Part shown: positions 51,651 to 60,743 of the stretch, piece after piece
How positions within the stretch are numbered: the first letter of the stretch is position 1
Layout: every line of letters begins with the position of its first letter
Assembly (NCBI GenBank): GCA_003001975.1
Contig: PVUG01000007.1
Span: 62,001 to 126,000, forward strand
DNA from: Martelella mediterranea
GTDB lineage: Bacteria; Pseudomonadota; Alphaproteobacteria; Rhizobiales; Rhizobiaceae
Direction of reading: 5' to 3'
Length of the DNA: 64,000 bases
Translations under genes and position numbers: made by a program
The notes under the pieces: generated by a model
The model's database searches: none
Told to the model about the DNA's origin: nothing
The model's input: only the letters and a program-made list of their open reading frames with translations

Positions 51651-51989
51651 ATGACCTATGTCGTGACCGATAACTGCATCAAGTGCAAATATACCGACTG
51701 TGTTGAAGTCTGCCCGGTGGACTGTTTCTACGAGGGCGAGAACTTTCTGGTCATTCATCCTGACGAATGCATCGACTGCGGCGTCTGTGAGCCGGAATGT
51801 CCGGCCGAGGCGATCAAGCCCGACACCGAGCCTGGGCTCGACAACTGGCTGAAGATCAACGCCGACTACGCCGAAACCTGGCCGAACATCACCATCAAGA
51901 AAGACCCGCTGCCCGATGCCGATGACATGGACGGTGTCGAAAACAAGTTCGAGCAGTTCTTCTCCGAGAAGCCGGGAAGCGGCGACTGA
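51651..51989 (+). CDS. fdxA: 7Fe ferredoxin FdxA
   Basis: A 112-residue seven-iron ferredoxin of the Azotobacter type, a low-potential cytosolic electron carrier. Cys9, Cys17 and Cys50 fit the [3Fe-4S] cluster; Cys21, Cys40, Cys43 and Cys46 the [4Fe-4S] cluster; Cys12 is the extra Cys seen in the family. The motif runs [17 protein letters not shown], then [12 protein letters not shown]. In rhizobia fdxA commonly lies next to carD, as here. Confidence 0.96.
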   Translation: MTYVVTDNCIKCKYTDCVEVCPVDCFYEGENFLVIHPDECIDCGVCEPECPAEAIKPDTEPGLDNWLKINADYAETWPNITIKKDPLPDADDMDGVENKFEQFFSEKPGSGD

Positions 51990-52415
51990 GCGCAGGCGGG
52001 GCGCAGGTCCCGCCGCCGGCCCTGCCGTGGCTTGTCCGGATTTTTGAGCGCTGTTGCAATTTGGGGCTTGGCGTAGCCCGACAATTCGGTTAGGTGTCGG
52101 CCAATACTCCCGCACGCCGGCGACGACTTGTCGCGGGTGCATGGCTCATTGATTTCTGCTACTTGTTGTGCTATATAGAGTGCACTGACCCAGAAAACGG
52201 CAGATTTGCCTCAAAGCCCAAGAAAGCAATCAACCCTAGCGTCGACAAAATATCATTCGAAGTGCGGATGCCTTTCGAACCAAGGAATGCGTCGCGTCTT
52301 TCGTTGTCCGTTTGATGGTTACAGTGGGTGTGGCCCTCCATTCGTCTCACCCTCCGGATCATGCATGTCCGGGACCGGCGCCCGCCGGATGCGTAACAGG
52401 GAGTTTTTAAAACTT
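51990..52415. other. Intergenic region with long carD leader
   Basis: No gene is seen in these 426 bases. The promoter at 52149 would give a leader of about 230 bases before carD. A short hydrophilic open frame covers the leader, but it has no recognisable features. Confidence 0.45.
52149..52177 (+). promoter_or_regulatory. Sigma-70-type promoter upstream of carD
   Basis: TTGATT (52149-52154), a 17-base spacer and TATATA (52172-52177) form a good vegetative promoter, placed about 240 bases before the carD ATG at 52416. Confidence 0.55.
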
Positions 52416-52988
52416 ATGACAGTACAACAGAAAAAGTCTGCCGGCCGCCATGGTTTCAAGACCGGTGAGTCCATCGTCTACCCCGCTCACGGCGTTGGCA
52501 CGATCAACGCGATCGAAGAGCAGGAAGTGGCCGGCATGAAGCTCGAGCTTTTTGTCATCGATTTCGACAAGGACAAGATGCGCCTGAAGGTGCCGGTTGC
52601 CAAAGCCATGAGCATCGGCATGCGTAAACTGTCGGAAACCGATTTCGTCGAGCGCGCTTTGAAAGTTGTGCAGGGCAAGGCCCGCGTCAAGCGCACCATG
52701 TGGTCGCGCCGCGCCCAGGAATATGATGCGAAGATCAATTCCGGCGATCTGATTTCGATTGCCGAGGTTGTTCGCGATCTCTTCCGTGCCGACACCCAGC
52801 CCGAACAGTCCTACTCCGAACGCCAGCTTTACGAAGCGGCGCTTGACCGCATGGCGCGTGAAATTGCCGCAGTCAACAAGATGTCGGATACCGAGGCCGT
52901 CCGTCTGATCGAAACCCACCTTGCCAAGGGTCCCAAGCGCGGCAAGGGTGCGGACGAGGAAGACGACGCCCGCGAAGAGGCCGCCTGA
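52416..52988 (+). CDS. carD: CarD-family transcriptional regulator
   Basis: A 190-residue CarD/CdnL protein that binds the RNA polymerase beta subunit and stabilises open complexes at promoters including rRNA. The N-terminal RNAP-interaction domain has FKTGESIVYPAHGVGTINAI and KLELFVIDFDKDKMRLKVP; the helical C-terminal domain has KVVQGKARVKRTMWSRRAQE and the conserved Trp in it; the tail is acidic. A start at 52206 would add 70 non-conserved residues; ATG 52416 begins the family's normal N-terminus. Confidence 0.93.
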   Translation: MTVQQKKSAGRHGFKTGESIVYPAHGVGTINAIEEQEVAGMKLELFVIDFDKDKMRLKVPVAKAMSIGMRKLSETDFVERALKVVQGKARVKRTMWSRRAQEYDAKINSGDLISIAEVVRDLFRADTQPEQSYSERQLYEAALDRMAREIAAVNKMSDTEAVRLIETHLAKGPKRGKGADEEDDAREEAA

Positions 52989-53026
52989 GGCCTTGCGACA
53001 GATCGCTCCCGGCGGTCATTGATTGG

Positions 53027-53062
53027 AAAGAATCCGGCTCCAAGCGGTCGGATTCTTTTTTT
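53027..53062 (+). terminator. Rho-independent terminator of carD
   Basis: Arms AAAGAATCCG (53027-53036) and CGGATTCTTT (53049-53058) with a 12-base loop and a continuing T-run, beginning 39 bases after the carD stop. Confidence 0.85.
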
Positions 53063-53085
53063 ACAGAGCTGTCTCGCACTCTGCA

Positions 53086-53196
53086 TCATCCTCGGGCTCG
53101 ACCCGAGGATCCAGGGCAACACGATGTACGCTTGCTTGAAGAGGCTTTCTCCTCAAGGGCTTGAGCGGAATGGATGCTCGGATCGAACCCGAGCAT
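53086..53196. repeat. Mosaic palindromic intergenic repeat, copy 2
   Basis: ATCCTCGGGCTCGACCCGAGGAT (palindrome, 53088-53110) is followed by CCAGGGCAAC; about 65 bases on, ATGCTCGG (53174-53181) and CCGAGCAT (53189-53196) form a second hairpin. The layout, spacing and ATCCAGGGC junction match the element at 30771-30882, and both sit near a GCTGACAAAG string. Confidence 0.6.
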
Positions 53197-53261
53197 GAGA
53201 CCTGTGTGGGCGGCTGACAAAGACAACAGCCTGCACATCTGCGGGTTTGTCAGAACTCCGT

Positions 53262-53288
53262 ATCCGGCCCCAAGCGGCCGGATTTTTT
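53262..53288 (+). terminator. Second terminator-like hairpin before rpoH
   Basis: ATCCGGCC (53262-53269) and GGCCGGAT (53276-53283) enclose CCAAGC and run into six T residues. Its stem-loop sequence resembles that of the carD terminator, as if duplicated together with the repeat in between. Confidence 0.6.
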
Positions 53289-53466
53289 CGTTTTGGCGCC
53301 TGTTCACATTTTTGTGCCCGAAAACCCGCCGCCGGCATGAACCAAATCGCTATCCCGCGCGTTGAGATAGGCAGGGAGCGCTGTGGGCGTTGCGGCGGAA
53401 GCCGGAACGTCAACTTTTCAGCGCTCGATAATGGCCTTGATTGTCTTGCCTTTTAGGGAGTGAGCC

Positions 53467-54330
53467 ATGGATGTCGACGCTCAGGATCATCGTATTGCAA
53501 GCGCTGCAATGGCGGCGCCCTATCTGACGCGGGAACAGGAAACCGAACTCGCCACGCGCTGGCGCGTCGGCGACGACAGCGACGCGCGCAATGATATTGC
53601 AATGGCTCATCTCAGGCTTGTGGTCGCCATGGCCGGCAAATTCCGCGGTTTCGGTCTGCCGAAGTCCGATCTGGTTCAGGAAGGCTATGTCGGGCTTCTG
53701 GAAGCGGCGGCCCGTTTTGATCATGAGCGTGGTGTCCGGTTTTCGACCTATGCCAGCTGGTGGGTCCGCGCGGCTATGCAGGATTATGTCCTGCGCAACT
53801 GGTCAATCGTGCGCGGGGGCACCAGTTCCAGCCAGAAGGCGCTTTTCTTCAAGCTCCGTCGCCTGCGCGCCAAGATCGCCGCGCGCGACCGCGAGATGAG
53901 CGCCCAGTCGATCTATGAGGAAATCGCCAAGAACCTCGGCGTTGCCGTTTCGGATGTGCAGGTCATGGACGCGCGTCTTTCCGGCAACGATACATCGCTG
54001 CAGGCGCCTGTCGGCGGAGACGGGGAAGACGGGACCGAGCGCATCGACCTGCTGGTTTGCGATCAGCCGCTTCCTGAAGAGCAGGTCTCCGGCATGATCG
54101 ACGGCGAACGTCTCAGCCTCAGGCTCAAACGGGCGCTCTCCAGGCTTTCCCCGCGTGAAAACCGGGTGATCCGTGCCCGCAAACTGGCTGAAGATGGCGC
54201 CACGCTTGCCGAACTCGGCATGGAACTCGGCATTTCGAAGGAGCGGGTGCGGCAGATCGAAACCCGGGCTCTGGAAAAGCTGAAATCGACCATGACGGCC
54301 GATGGCGGCATGATCGCGCTTCCCGGCTGA
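53467..54330 (+). CDS. rpoH: RNA polymerase sigma factor, RpoH (sigma-32) family
   Basis: A 287-residue sigma-70-family factor of the RpoH group, used for heat-shock or related stress genes. Region 2 is clear (HLRLVVAMAGKFRGFGLPKS, LVQEGYVGLLEAAARFDHER, FSTYASWWVRAAMQDYVLRN); the RpoH box is approximated by SSSQKALFFKLRRLRAK; region 4 ends with the helix-turn-helix TLAELGMELGISKERVRQIE. Its position near carD and fdxA resembles the rhizobial rpoH2 locus, where RpoH2 serves oxidative/heat stress; the number of paralogues cannot be told from one window. Confidence 0.9.
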   Translation: MDVDAQDHRIASAAMAAPYLTREQETELATRWRVGDDSDARNDIAMAHLRLVVAMAGKFRGFGLPKSDLVQEGYVGLLEAAARFDHERGVRFSTYASWWVRAAMQDYVLRNWSIVRGGTSSSQKALFFKLRRLRAKIAARDREMSAQSIYEEIAKNLGVAVSDVQVMDARLSGNDTSLQAPVGGDGEDGTERIDLLVCDQPLPEEQVSGMIDGERLSLRLKRALSRLSPRENRVIRARKLAEDGATLAELGMELGISKERVRQIETRALEKLKSTMTADGGMIALPG

Positions 54331-54340
54331 AGCCTGTGCG

Positions 54341-54502
54341 TCAGCGCAATTCCTTGAGAAAGAACACTTCCCGCTCCCGCTGGAACGAACCCAGAGCAAG
54401 AGTTCCGGCTTCCGTGAAGCCCCGCGCCCTATGCCAGGCCTGCGGGACCCTCTCGCTTGCGACGCTGGAGCTGACAATCACCTTTTCACCCGCCTGCCGC
54501 AA
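54341..54502 (-). pseudogene. Remnant of a GNAT N-acetyltransferase (C-terminal end)
   Basis: On the minus strand this 53-codon frame reads GEKVIVSSSVASERVPQAWH, then RARGFTEAGTLALGSF and REREVFFLKELR, the last two strands and helix of a GNAT acetyltransferase (acetyl-CoA dependent). An in-frame TGA at 54503-54505 precedes it and only about 60 bases separate it from the protease gene, so the N-terminal two thirds are missing. I judge it a truncated relic; a short translated protein is unlikely. Confidence 0.55.
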
Positions 54503-54563
54503 TCAGGATTGTCGCCCGGCGCTGCATGGCCGCTCCTTTTGCGGCGTAGCCCGTGGCCGGCCG

Positions 54564-56057
54564 CTATTGCGAGACGATCTTGACCTCTTGTCCGGCCGAC
54601 AGCGTCGCTCCGGGCCCAAGCGCATTCAGCACCCGGAACAGCGCCAGCTTGCGGCTGGTTCCCATCATCTTCTCCGAAAGGCTTGCCACCGTGTCGCCGG
54701 GCTGAACCGTGACGACCCTGATCCTCAACGGCTTCAGGCCGGAAAGTTCCTGCGCGGTCATCTTGTGGAAGGATGAACGGACGGAAAAGGCGATGTCCTG
54801 AAGCTGCCCGCTGCCGCGCGGGGCGGCTGTCAGCAGTCTGTATATCTCGCCGCCATCGCGGATCACCGTCACGTCGAACGACCAGTCGCCGGCAATCGCT
54901 CTTGCCGTTGCCGCGGGCATGCCGTTGACGCTGGTGGTTTCGACGGAACCGGGAACGAGACCGGTGACCCAGCCGCTCTGGATATAGTCTTCAAGATTGC
55001 GCCGGCCCTTCGCCTTCACCCCGTCGAAACGGATGGCGACATCGCTGGGTCCGGTTGCCACGACTGCATTTGCCTTGTCGGTCATCGAGAAGCCGGCCGG
55101 CACTTTAAAGGCGATCTGAAGCTTGGGATGATAGAAGTTCCGGTCGCGGATATAGCCTTCATCGGCATTGCTGCCGTACAGCAGCCCGTTGATGCCGTTC
55201 AGGAAATACTCGCGCCCGACCTCTTTCGAGCCGACATTGGCGTAAAGGGCAGCCTGTTCGTCGGCAAGCTGGACACGGCGCGGCGTATTGGGATGGCTGG
55301 AGAGAAAGTCGAGGCTCTCGTCCTTCGAGCTGGCCGATTCATATTTGGCAAAGGCTGCCATGGAACGCAGGAAACGCGCCGCAGCCGAAGGGTCGTAGCC
55401 GGCTTCGGCCAGCATGCGGATGCCGATCGCGTCGGCTTCCAGTTCCTGCTGGCGCGAGAATGCGGCCAGCCGCATCTTGCCGCGCGCGGCAATCTGCTTG
55501 ACCTCCTGGCTATCGGGCAGAACCTCGGCGATCACTTCGCTGGAAATGGCCTCCGCTTCTTCCCGGCGCTGGCGTTCGATGCCGTGATTGGCCGTCACAT
55601 GCGCCATTTCATGGGAAAGCACGGCTGCGATCTCGGAGGCGTCATTGGCCAGTGCCAGAAGGCCGCGGGTAACGTAGAGGTAGCCGCCGGGCAGCGCAAA
55701 GGCATTGATGCTCGGCGAATTGAGGATGGTGATGCGGTAGGTCTGCTGCGGATTTTCCGAAACCGCCGTCAGCGCCCCGGCAATGCGGGCAACAAGCTTT
55801 TCAACCTGCGGATCGCGGTATTGCCCGCCATAGGTCTCCAGAATGCGCGGATGTTCGCGCGCGCCCATGGCGGCGTTGGGATCGTTGCGGGTGAGCGCAT
55901 CGACGGTCTGTTCGCCGCCTGCCGTTTCCGGCACGATGAAATAGGTGTCCGTCGACTGGCAGGCTGAAAGCGCAAGCATACTGGCAAGGGCAAGAATTGC
56001 CCCGTACCTGCCCCATGCGCGCGTTCCTGACTTCAGGCGGCCGAGGATGGTGTTCAT
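54564..56057 (-). CDS. M48-family metalloprotease lipoprotein with LysM-like tail
   Basis: A 497-residue lipoprotein protease. The signal ends at the lipobox LSAC with Cys33, so it is anchored by lipid at the periplasmic side. The zinc motif HEMAH is at residues 149-153, with the third ligand Glu in RQQELEADAIG; the fold matches BepA/LoiP-like M48 proteases that act in outer-membrane protein quality control. After a beta domain, a LysM-like module (VQPGDTVASLSEKM to LSAGQEVKIV) closes the protein. Start choice is soft: ATG 56057 gives a good signal peptide, while ATG 56102 is possible. Confidence 0.88.
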   Translation of the reverse strand: MNTILGRLKSGTRAWGRYGAILALASMLALSACQSTDTYFIVPETAGGEQTVDALTRNDPNAAMGAREHPRILETYGGQYRDPQVEKLVARIAGALTAVSENPQQTYRITILNSPSINAFALPGGYLYVTRGLLALANDASEIAAVLSHEMAHVTANHGIERQRREEAEAISSEVIAEVLPDSQEVKQIAARGKMRLAAFSRQQELEADAIGIRMLAEAGYDPSAAARFLRSMAAFAKYESASSKDESLDFLSSHPNTPRRVQLADEQAALYANVGSKEVGREYFLNGINGLLYGSNADEGYIRDRNFYHPKLQIAFKVPAGFSMTDKANAVVATGPSDVAIRFDGVKAKGRRNLEDYIQSGWVTGLVPGSVETTSVNGMPAATARAIAGDWSFDVTVIRDGGEIYRLLTAAPRGSGQLQDIAFSVRSSFHKMTAQELSGLKPLRIRVVTVQPGDTVASLSEKMMGTSRKLALFRVLNALGPGATLSAGQEVKIVSQ

Positions 56058-56157
56058 GCTTGTTGCGCCTGTCAAAACGCGACCCTTGTCCGGTATGTCC
56101 ATGACGGCTGTCAAGCCGTTACTTGAGAGCCATATTTGGCGTTCGCGGCCGCAACGG

Positions 56158-56811
56158 TCAATAGCGCGCCGAAATCGCTTCATTTTCGATGACAAGGCGA
56201 TGATCTGCAATCGCCTCCACCTCGTCCGGCTCATGCGAGACGATCATCACGGTATTGCCGGTTTCTGCATGCAGTTCAAGCAGAAGTGTACCCATTTCCC
56301 CGCGCATTTCGGGATCGAGTGCGGCAAAGGGCTCATCCAGCAGCAGGATCGGGCGATTGCGCACCAGTGCCCGGGCAAAGGCCGCCCGCTGGCGCTCGCC
56401 GCCGGAAAGCGAGGCGGGCATGCGTTTTTCAAAACCCGCAAGGCCGACGCGCGCAAGGGCTTCGCTGATTCGCCGCCGGCCGTTTTCGTCGAGCCTGAGG
56501 CCCGGATCCACACCGAGCCCGGTATTGGTGAAGATATCGAGATGGGCGAAAAGATTGTTTTCCTGAAACACGACCGTGACCGGACGGTTTGCCACATGAA
56601 GATCGTTCATCACCTGCCCGCCGATCAGCACGCGGCCGCTATCGGGTTTTTCGAAGCCGGCAATCAGGTTTAAAAGCGTGGTCTTGCCGGAGCCGGAACG
56701 GCCGGTTACCGCCGTCACGCTGCCGCCGGCAATCGTGCCGTTGAACAGGAAATCCTTGCCGCCGAGCTTCAGCGCTGCGTCTTCCAGGGTAATGCCGGGG
56801 GCTTTTGACAC
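56158..56811 (-). CDS. thiQ: Thiamine ABC transporter ATPase
   Basis: A 217-residue ATPase of the thiamine (and TPP) importer ThiBPQ. Walker [11 protein letters not shown]-loop [11 protein letters not shown], signature [15 protein letters not shown] and Walker [14 protein letters not shown] are complete. GTG at 56811 gives a normal N-terminus with AAAGG upstream and a 13-base gap to thiP; an ATG at 56859 would overlap thiP. The operon is preceded by a TPP riboswitch, so it is off when TPP is plentiful. Confidence 0.92.
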   Translation of the reverse strand: MSKAPGITLEDAALKLGGKDFLFNGTIAGGSVTAVTGRSGSGKTTLLNLIAGFEKPDSGRVLIGGQVMNDLHVANRPVTVVFQENNLFAHLDIFTNTGLGVDPGLRLDENGRRRISEALARVGLAGFEKRMPASLSGGERQRAAFARALVRNRPILLLDEPFAALDPEMRGEMGTLLLELHAETGNTVMIVSHEPDEVEAIADHRLVIENEAISARY

Positions 56812-56824
56812 ATCGGCGCCTTTC

Positions 56825-58447
56825 TCAGTTTTTCGCCGCCGGCGCGCGGGTGCCGGCAATCATCAGGACAAGGCAGAGCGCGCCGAGGATCAGCGCCAGC
56901 CCGTTGGCATCCTCCGTGCGATAGCTGCCGAGGCGACTGTAGAGCAACCAGGGCAGGGTGGTGAGCTGATCGCCGCCGAAAAGGGCAACAGCGCCCAGAT
57001 CGCCGAGCGACAATGCCATGGCGAAGGACAGCGCCGTCAGCGTCGGTTTTCGCAGGCCCGGCCAGTCGACGATCCGCAATCGGGCAAGGCCGGCAAGGCC
57101 AAGGCTGGCCGAGAGCCGGGCGGTGCGGGCGCGGTGGACGGCAACAGCCGGCCGGAGCACGCGCAGCACGAAGGGCAGCGCCATCAGCGCATTGATGCCG
57201 GCGACGATTGCCGGTGCGGCGGCATCGGTCAACCCGAACGGGCGCAGCAGGAGAAACCAGCCGGTGCCAAGCACGATCGGCGGCACCAGCAGCACCAGCG
57301 ACCCCATGGCCGACATCGATCCGGCAAGGCCGCGTTCAAGCGCGCCGGGCGCGCGCAGCGTTTCGATTGCGCCGGTGGCGGCGATGAAGGAAAGCGCCAG
57401 GGCGAGCGAAACCAGAGCCGCCGAAAACGCAATGGCGAGACTGGTGGCTGTGGCCTTGAGAAACGCGGGTTCGCGCAAGAGCCCGGGCAGGTCTGCGCCC
57501 GCGCCCTTCACCACGATCATCGCCAGCGGCAGGGCGAGCCAGACCAGAAACACTGCAATCAACCCGGCATCGATGCCGCGCGAAAGGCGGTGGTCGCCGT
57601 CGGGGCGCCGGCTGACATCGCTGCTGGCGCTGGCGCCCGGGTCTTTCGCCTTCGGGAACAGGGCAAGGGCGGCAAGCACCAGTGCCGTTACCGCGATCTG
57701 CATGCCGGAAAGGGCGACGGCGCGTGCGGGATTGAAATCGAAGCGAAGCGCCTGATAGATCGCGACCTCGATCGTGGTCGCCGCCGGTCCGCCGCCCAAT
57801 ATCAGCACCAGCGTGAAAGAGGTGGCACACAGCATGAAGACCAGTCCGGCAACGCCCGGGATCAGCGGCGCGATCACCGGCCATTCGATGAAGCGGAAGA
57901 TGCTGCGTTGCGGCATCGACAGCATTGCGGCGGTCTTGAAATATTCCTGCGGCACGCGCTCGATGCCTGCCAGAAACAGGCGGGCGGCCAGCGGCAGGTT
58001 GAAATAGACATGGGCAATCAGGATGCCCTGCAGGCCGTAGATCTGCAGCGGGCGGCCAAAGTCCGCAAAAGCCAGCGCATCGTTGAACAGGCCCTGCCGT
58101 CCCCATATGCCGATAATGCCGAGCGCACCGATCAGCACCGGCAGTCCCAGCGGCACGGCCATCAGCCGGACAATCCATATCCGGCCGAAAAAATGCGGCC
58201 GCCGCGCCATGGCCCGGGCAACGGGAATGGCAAGCGCCACGGACAACACGGTGGACAGGAAGGCCTGATAGAGCGTGAAACGCAGAATGCGCCAGACATA
58301 GGGCTCGTTCATGACCGAGACCGCATCGCCAATCCGCCCGAAACCGGAAAGGGCGGCAACCGCCACGGCAATGAAGCCGATAACGCCCGCAAGGGACATG
58401 ATGCCGGCGGAAAGGCTCCGGCGAAACTCTGCCGTGGTCAGATACAA
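56825..58447 (-). CDS. thiP: Thiamine ABC transporter permease
   Basis: A 540-residue fused permease with twelve or so helices in two halves, as is usual for ThiP. Each half has an EAA-type loop: [20 protein letters not shown] in the first and [20 protein letters not shown] in the second. It forms the channel for thiamine delivered by ThiB. The start is a TTG at 58447, 19 bases after the thiB stop, with GGGACGACGG upstream; the start codon is unusual but later ATGs would remove part of the first helix. Confidence 0.9.
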   Translation of the reverse strand: MYLTTAEFRRSLSAGIMSLAGVIGFIAVAVAALSGFGRIGDAVSVMNEPYVWRILRFTLYQAFLSTVLSVALAIPVARAMARRPHFFGRIWIVRLMAVPLGLPVLIGALGIIGIWGRQGLFNDALAFADFGRPLQIYGLQGILIAHVYFNLPLAARLFLAGIERVPQEYFKTAAMLSMPQRSIFRFIEWPVIAPLIPGVAGLVFMLCATSFTLVLILGGGPAATTIEVAIYQALRFDFNPARAVALSGMQIAVTALVLAALALFPKAKDPGASASSDVSRRPDGDHRLSRGIDAGLIAVFLVWLALPLAMIVVKGAGADLPGLLREPAFLKATATSLAIAFSAALVSLALALSFIAATGAIETLRAPGALERGLAGSMSAMGSLVLLVPPIVLGTGWFLLLRPFGLTDAAAPAIVAGINALMALPFVLRVLRPAVAVHRARTARLSASLGLAGLARLRIVDWPGLRKPTLTALSFAMALSLGDLGAVALFGGDQLTTLPWLLYSRLGSYRTEDANGLALILGALCLVLMIAGTRAPAAKN

Positions 58448-58466
58448 AACCGTCGTCCCGCAGCGC

Positions 58467-59480
58467 TCACCGCGCGCTCATCGCGTTCAGCCATTCGTCG
58501 ATCCAGGCCTGCCGGTTTTCAGCCACGACATCCGGGGCGAATTGCAGCGTCCTGTCCGGCGTGACGGCATTCTGGAAGGCATCCGGTAGCGGCTCGGAGG
58601 TTGCGGCGGCCGGCATCATCCAGTTGTGGGTCGGGATTGCATCCTGAAAGCCGGGTGTAAGCATGAATGCGAGGAAGGATCTGGCCAGCGCCGGATCGTC
58701 CGCCATCGTCGTCATGCCGGCCACCTCGATCTGGATATAGAGCCCGTCTTCAAAGTCTGCGGCCTTGTAGCGGTCGGTTTCCTCGGCAATCTGGTGATAG
58801 GCCGGCGAGGTGGTGTAGGAAAGCACCATCGGCGCCTCGCCGCTGGTGAACAGGCCGTAGGCTTCCGACCATCCGGGCGCAACCGTCAGAATGCGGTCCG
58901 AAAGCGCTTCCCACTTTGCCGCCGCCTCGTCGCCATAGACGGATTTCATCCACAGCAGCATGCCAAGGCCCGGCGTCGATGTGCGCGGGTCCTCGATCAC
59001 GATCTTTTCGTCAGCCGGGCCGTTGACCAGTTCGTCAAGCGTGGTCGGCGGAGATGCGATGCTCTGGCTGTCGTAGACGATGTCGAAATAGCCGTAGTCG
59101 AAGGGGACGAAAATGTCATCTTCAAACCCGCCGGGGATGTCGAGACCGTCGGTGGAAACGCCGGAGGCGGCAAAAAGCCCCGTCTCCTTTGCCTCGTGGA
59201 TCAGATTATTGTCGAGACCGAGCACGATGTCGGCGGGGCTTGAACGGCCCTCGAGCTTCAGCCGGTTGAGCAGGGCAACGCCGTCTTCCGCGCCGACGAA
59301 TTTGACGGTGCAGCCGCATTCGGCCTCGAAGGCCTGTTTGACCAGCGGGCCCGGGCCCCATTCGGTGTTGAAGCTTTCATAGGTGTAGACGGTCAGCACC
59401 TTGCCGTCTTCAGCCAGCGCGCCGCCTGCAGCCAGCAGCGCCAGCGCTGCAATCGAAATCGAAAGATGATGGCCGGGCAT
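58467..59480 (-). CDS. thiB: Thiamine ABC transporter substrate-binding protein
   Basis: A 337-residue periplasmic thiamine/TPP-binding protein. The signal peptide ([17 protein letters not shown]) precedes [21 protein letters not shown], typical of ThiB. Other features are [34 protein letters not shown] and [19 protein letters not shown]. The ATG at 59480 follows AAGGAGG. First gene of thiBPQ, 60 bases downstream of the TPP riboswitch. Confidence 0.94.
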   Translation of the reverse strand: MPGHHLSISIAALALLAAGGALAEDGKVLTVYTYESFNTEWGPGPLVKQAFEAECGCTVKFVGAEDGVALLNRLKLEGRSSPADIVLGLDNNLIHEAKETGLFAASGVSTDGLDIPGGFEDDIFVPFDYGYFDIVYDSQSIASPPTTLDELVNGPADEKIVIEDPRTSTPGLGMLLWMKSVYGDEAAAKWEALSDRILTVAPGWSEAYGLFTSGEAPMVLSYTTSPAYHQIAEETDRYKAADFEDGLYIQIEVAGMTTMADDPALARSFLAFMLTPGFQDAIPTHNWMMPAAATSEPLPDAFQNAVTPDRTLQFAPDVVAENRQAWIDEWLNAMSAR

Positions 59481-59539
59481 GACGCCTCCTTCGTGGTGTC
59501 TCAATCAACATGGGAAAAGGGCGTCGGATCGTTCACGCG

Positions 59540-59637
59540 TCTAATCCCTCCGCCGGTGTTAACCGGATCAGGTTCCTCGGGTTGGTTCTTCACCTCTCAG
59601 CGGACGACGTCGAAGCCGCGTTCCGCACCCCGTTAGA
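59540..59637 (-). ncRNA. TPP riboswitch (THI element) controlling thiBPQ
   Basis: Reading the minus strand from 59637, TCTAACGGGGTGC opens the element, CTGAGAGG forms the pyrimidine-sensor core, ACCTGATCCGG the second conserved arm, and GGAGGGA closes before TTAGA, which pairs with TCTAA as P1. These are the diagnostic THI-box blocks in order. It ends 60 bases before the thiB start, suggesting control of translation or of the leader in response to TPP. Confidence 0.95.
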
Positions 59638-59903
59638 GCTTTTCAACACCTATCGCGGGCTTCCGTGGAATTCAAGGCCGGACGGATTTGAAAATACACG
59701 TGAAAGTGACTAGGTAAGAGGCGCATCCGGTATTCCGGATGTACCCGCCAGTCGTCATGCAGGAAAGTGTGTCGGCTCATCCTCTGGGGCGCCTTCCGGT
59801 CGAAGGCCGGAGCCTCAGGAAAAAGAAACGGCGCCTGGGCCCGAGGCCGGTTTGAGCCGGTGCTGTGCCGATGCGCTCAGTGTTCAAAGGAAGGAGCACA
59901 CCA

Positions 59904-60341
59904 ATGACAGAAGCCAAGAGCGGGGACACCGTTCGTATTCACTATACAGGAACCCTCAATGACGGTTCGACCTTCGATTCTTCCGAAGGCCGTCAGCCGC
60001 TTGAGTTTACCGTCGGTGCCGGCCAGATCATTCCGGGGCTCGATCGCGAGATCGCCGGTATGAATGTCGGCGACAGCCGCCAGGTGCAGGTGCCGTCGGA
60101 AGAGGCCTATGGGCCGCATGATCCGCAGAAGGTTCAGGTCGTGCCGAAGTCGGCCATGCCGGCTGAGGTTGAAGTGGAACCGGGCATGCAGCTTCAGGCG
60201 CGCACGCCCACCGGTGAAACCGTGCCGCTGGTCGTGACCAAGGTCGAGGAAGAGCAGGTAACCGTGGATGCCAACCATCCGCTTGCCGGGCAGGATCTGA
60301 ATTTCGCCGTCGAGCTCGTTGAAATCGTCAACGCGGCTTGA
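59904..60341 (+). CDS. FKBP-type peptidyl-prolyl isomerase (SlyD-like)
   Basis: A 145-residue cytosolic prolyl isomerase of the SlyD/FkpB group. The FKBP strand GDTVRIHYTGTLNDGSTFDS starts at about residue 6, LEFTVGAGQIIPGLDREIAG is typical, and the insert (IF domain with chaperone activity) covers about residues 70-120. The C-terminal His-rich metal tail of E. coli SlyD is absent. AGGAAGGAGC precedes ATG 59904. A stand-alone gene. Confidence 0.88.
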   Translation: MTEAKSGDTVRIHYTGTLNDGSTFDSSEGRQPLEFTVGAGQIIPGLDREIAGMNVGDSRQVQVPSEEAYGPHDPQKVQVVPKSAMPAEVEVEPGMQLQARTPTGETVPLVVTKVEEEQVTVDANHPLAGQDLNFAVELVEIVNAA

Positions 60342-60743
60342 AAAGAAAGCATATTTTGTTGGCGCAGCCATTCCGACAGCTCGACAGTGAGTTTGTAGAT
60401 ATTGCGGCGCGAAAAAGGCGTATTGCCATGATCTTGCCATTCTTTGGTTGAATGGCTGCCCTAAAAAAGGGGCTGGAATGCTGTATGGCGTCCCAGCCCC
60501 TTTTGATGCCCGGCTCTCCGGGCAGACCCTGTTTGCGACCGGATGGATACCGATGTCTGTTTTTTGCGTCAGTGTGGAACCGAAACGGGCTTGCGCCGTT
60601 TCCGAAGTGTCTGCGCTTTCCGCCGAGACGGTTTTCGCGCGATCTTGCCCGAGAGCGAATACATTCAAAAAACGCAATTCCGGCGCCGGTTTTGGTGCAA
60701 TGCAGCATTTTCGGCCTCCCCTTTTCAACCGACGGGAATTTGA
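60342..60743. other. Intergenic region, FKBP gene to opgG
   Basis: About 400 bases with no gene. The first part holds a terminator (60465); the rest is the leader and promoter region of opgG, without a site I can name. Confidence 0.45.
60465..60504 (+). terminator. Rho-independent terminator
   Basis: Perfect 12-base arms AAAAGGGGCTGG (60465-60476) and CCAGCCCCTTTT (60493-60504) enclose a 16-base loop and end in four T residues. It lies 124 bases after the FKBP gene and can also work on the minus strand. Confidence 0.75.

Larger units (their letters stand above)
52989..53466. other. Intergenic region, carD to rpoH, with repeat and two hairpins
   Basis: About 480 bases with no gene. It contains the carD terminator (53027), a mosaic repeat (53086) and a second, similar hairpin (53262). 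The rpoH promoter lies at the 3' end but is not obvious. Confidence 0.5.

Noticed and set aside
54336-54776. 146-codon plus-strand frame after rpoH.
   Set aside because: Basic, featureless product that runs antisense into the protease gene; the minus-strand GNAT relic explains the coding-like signal.
56678-58564. 628-codon open frame on the plus strand opposite thiQ and thiP.
   Set aside because: Composition is Arg/Gln/Gly-rich noise; thiP and thiQ on the other strand have clear family motifs.
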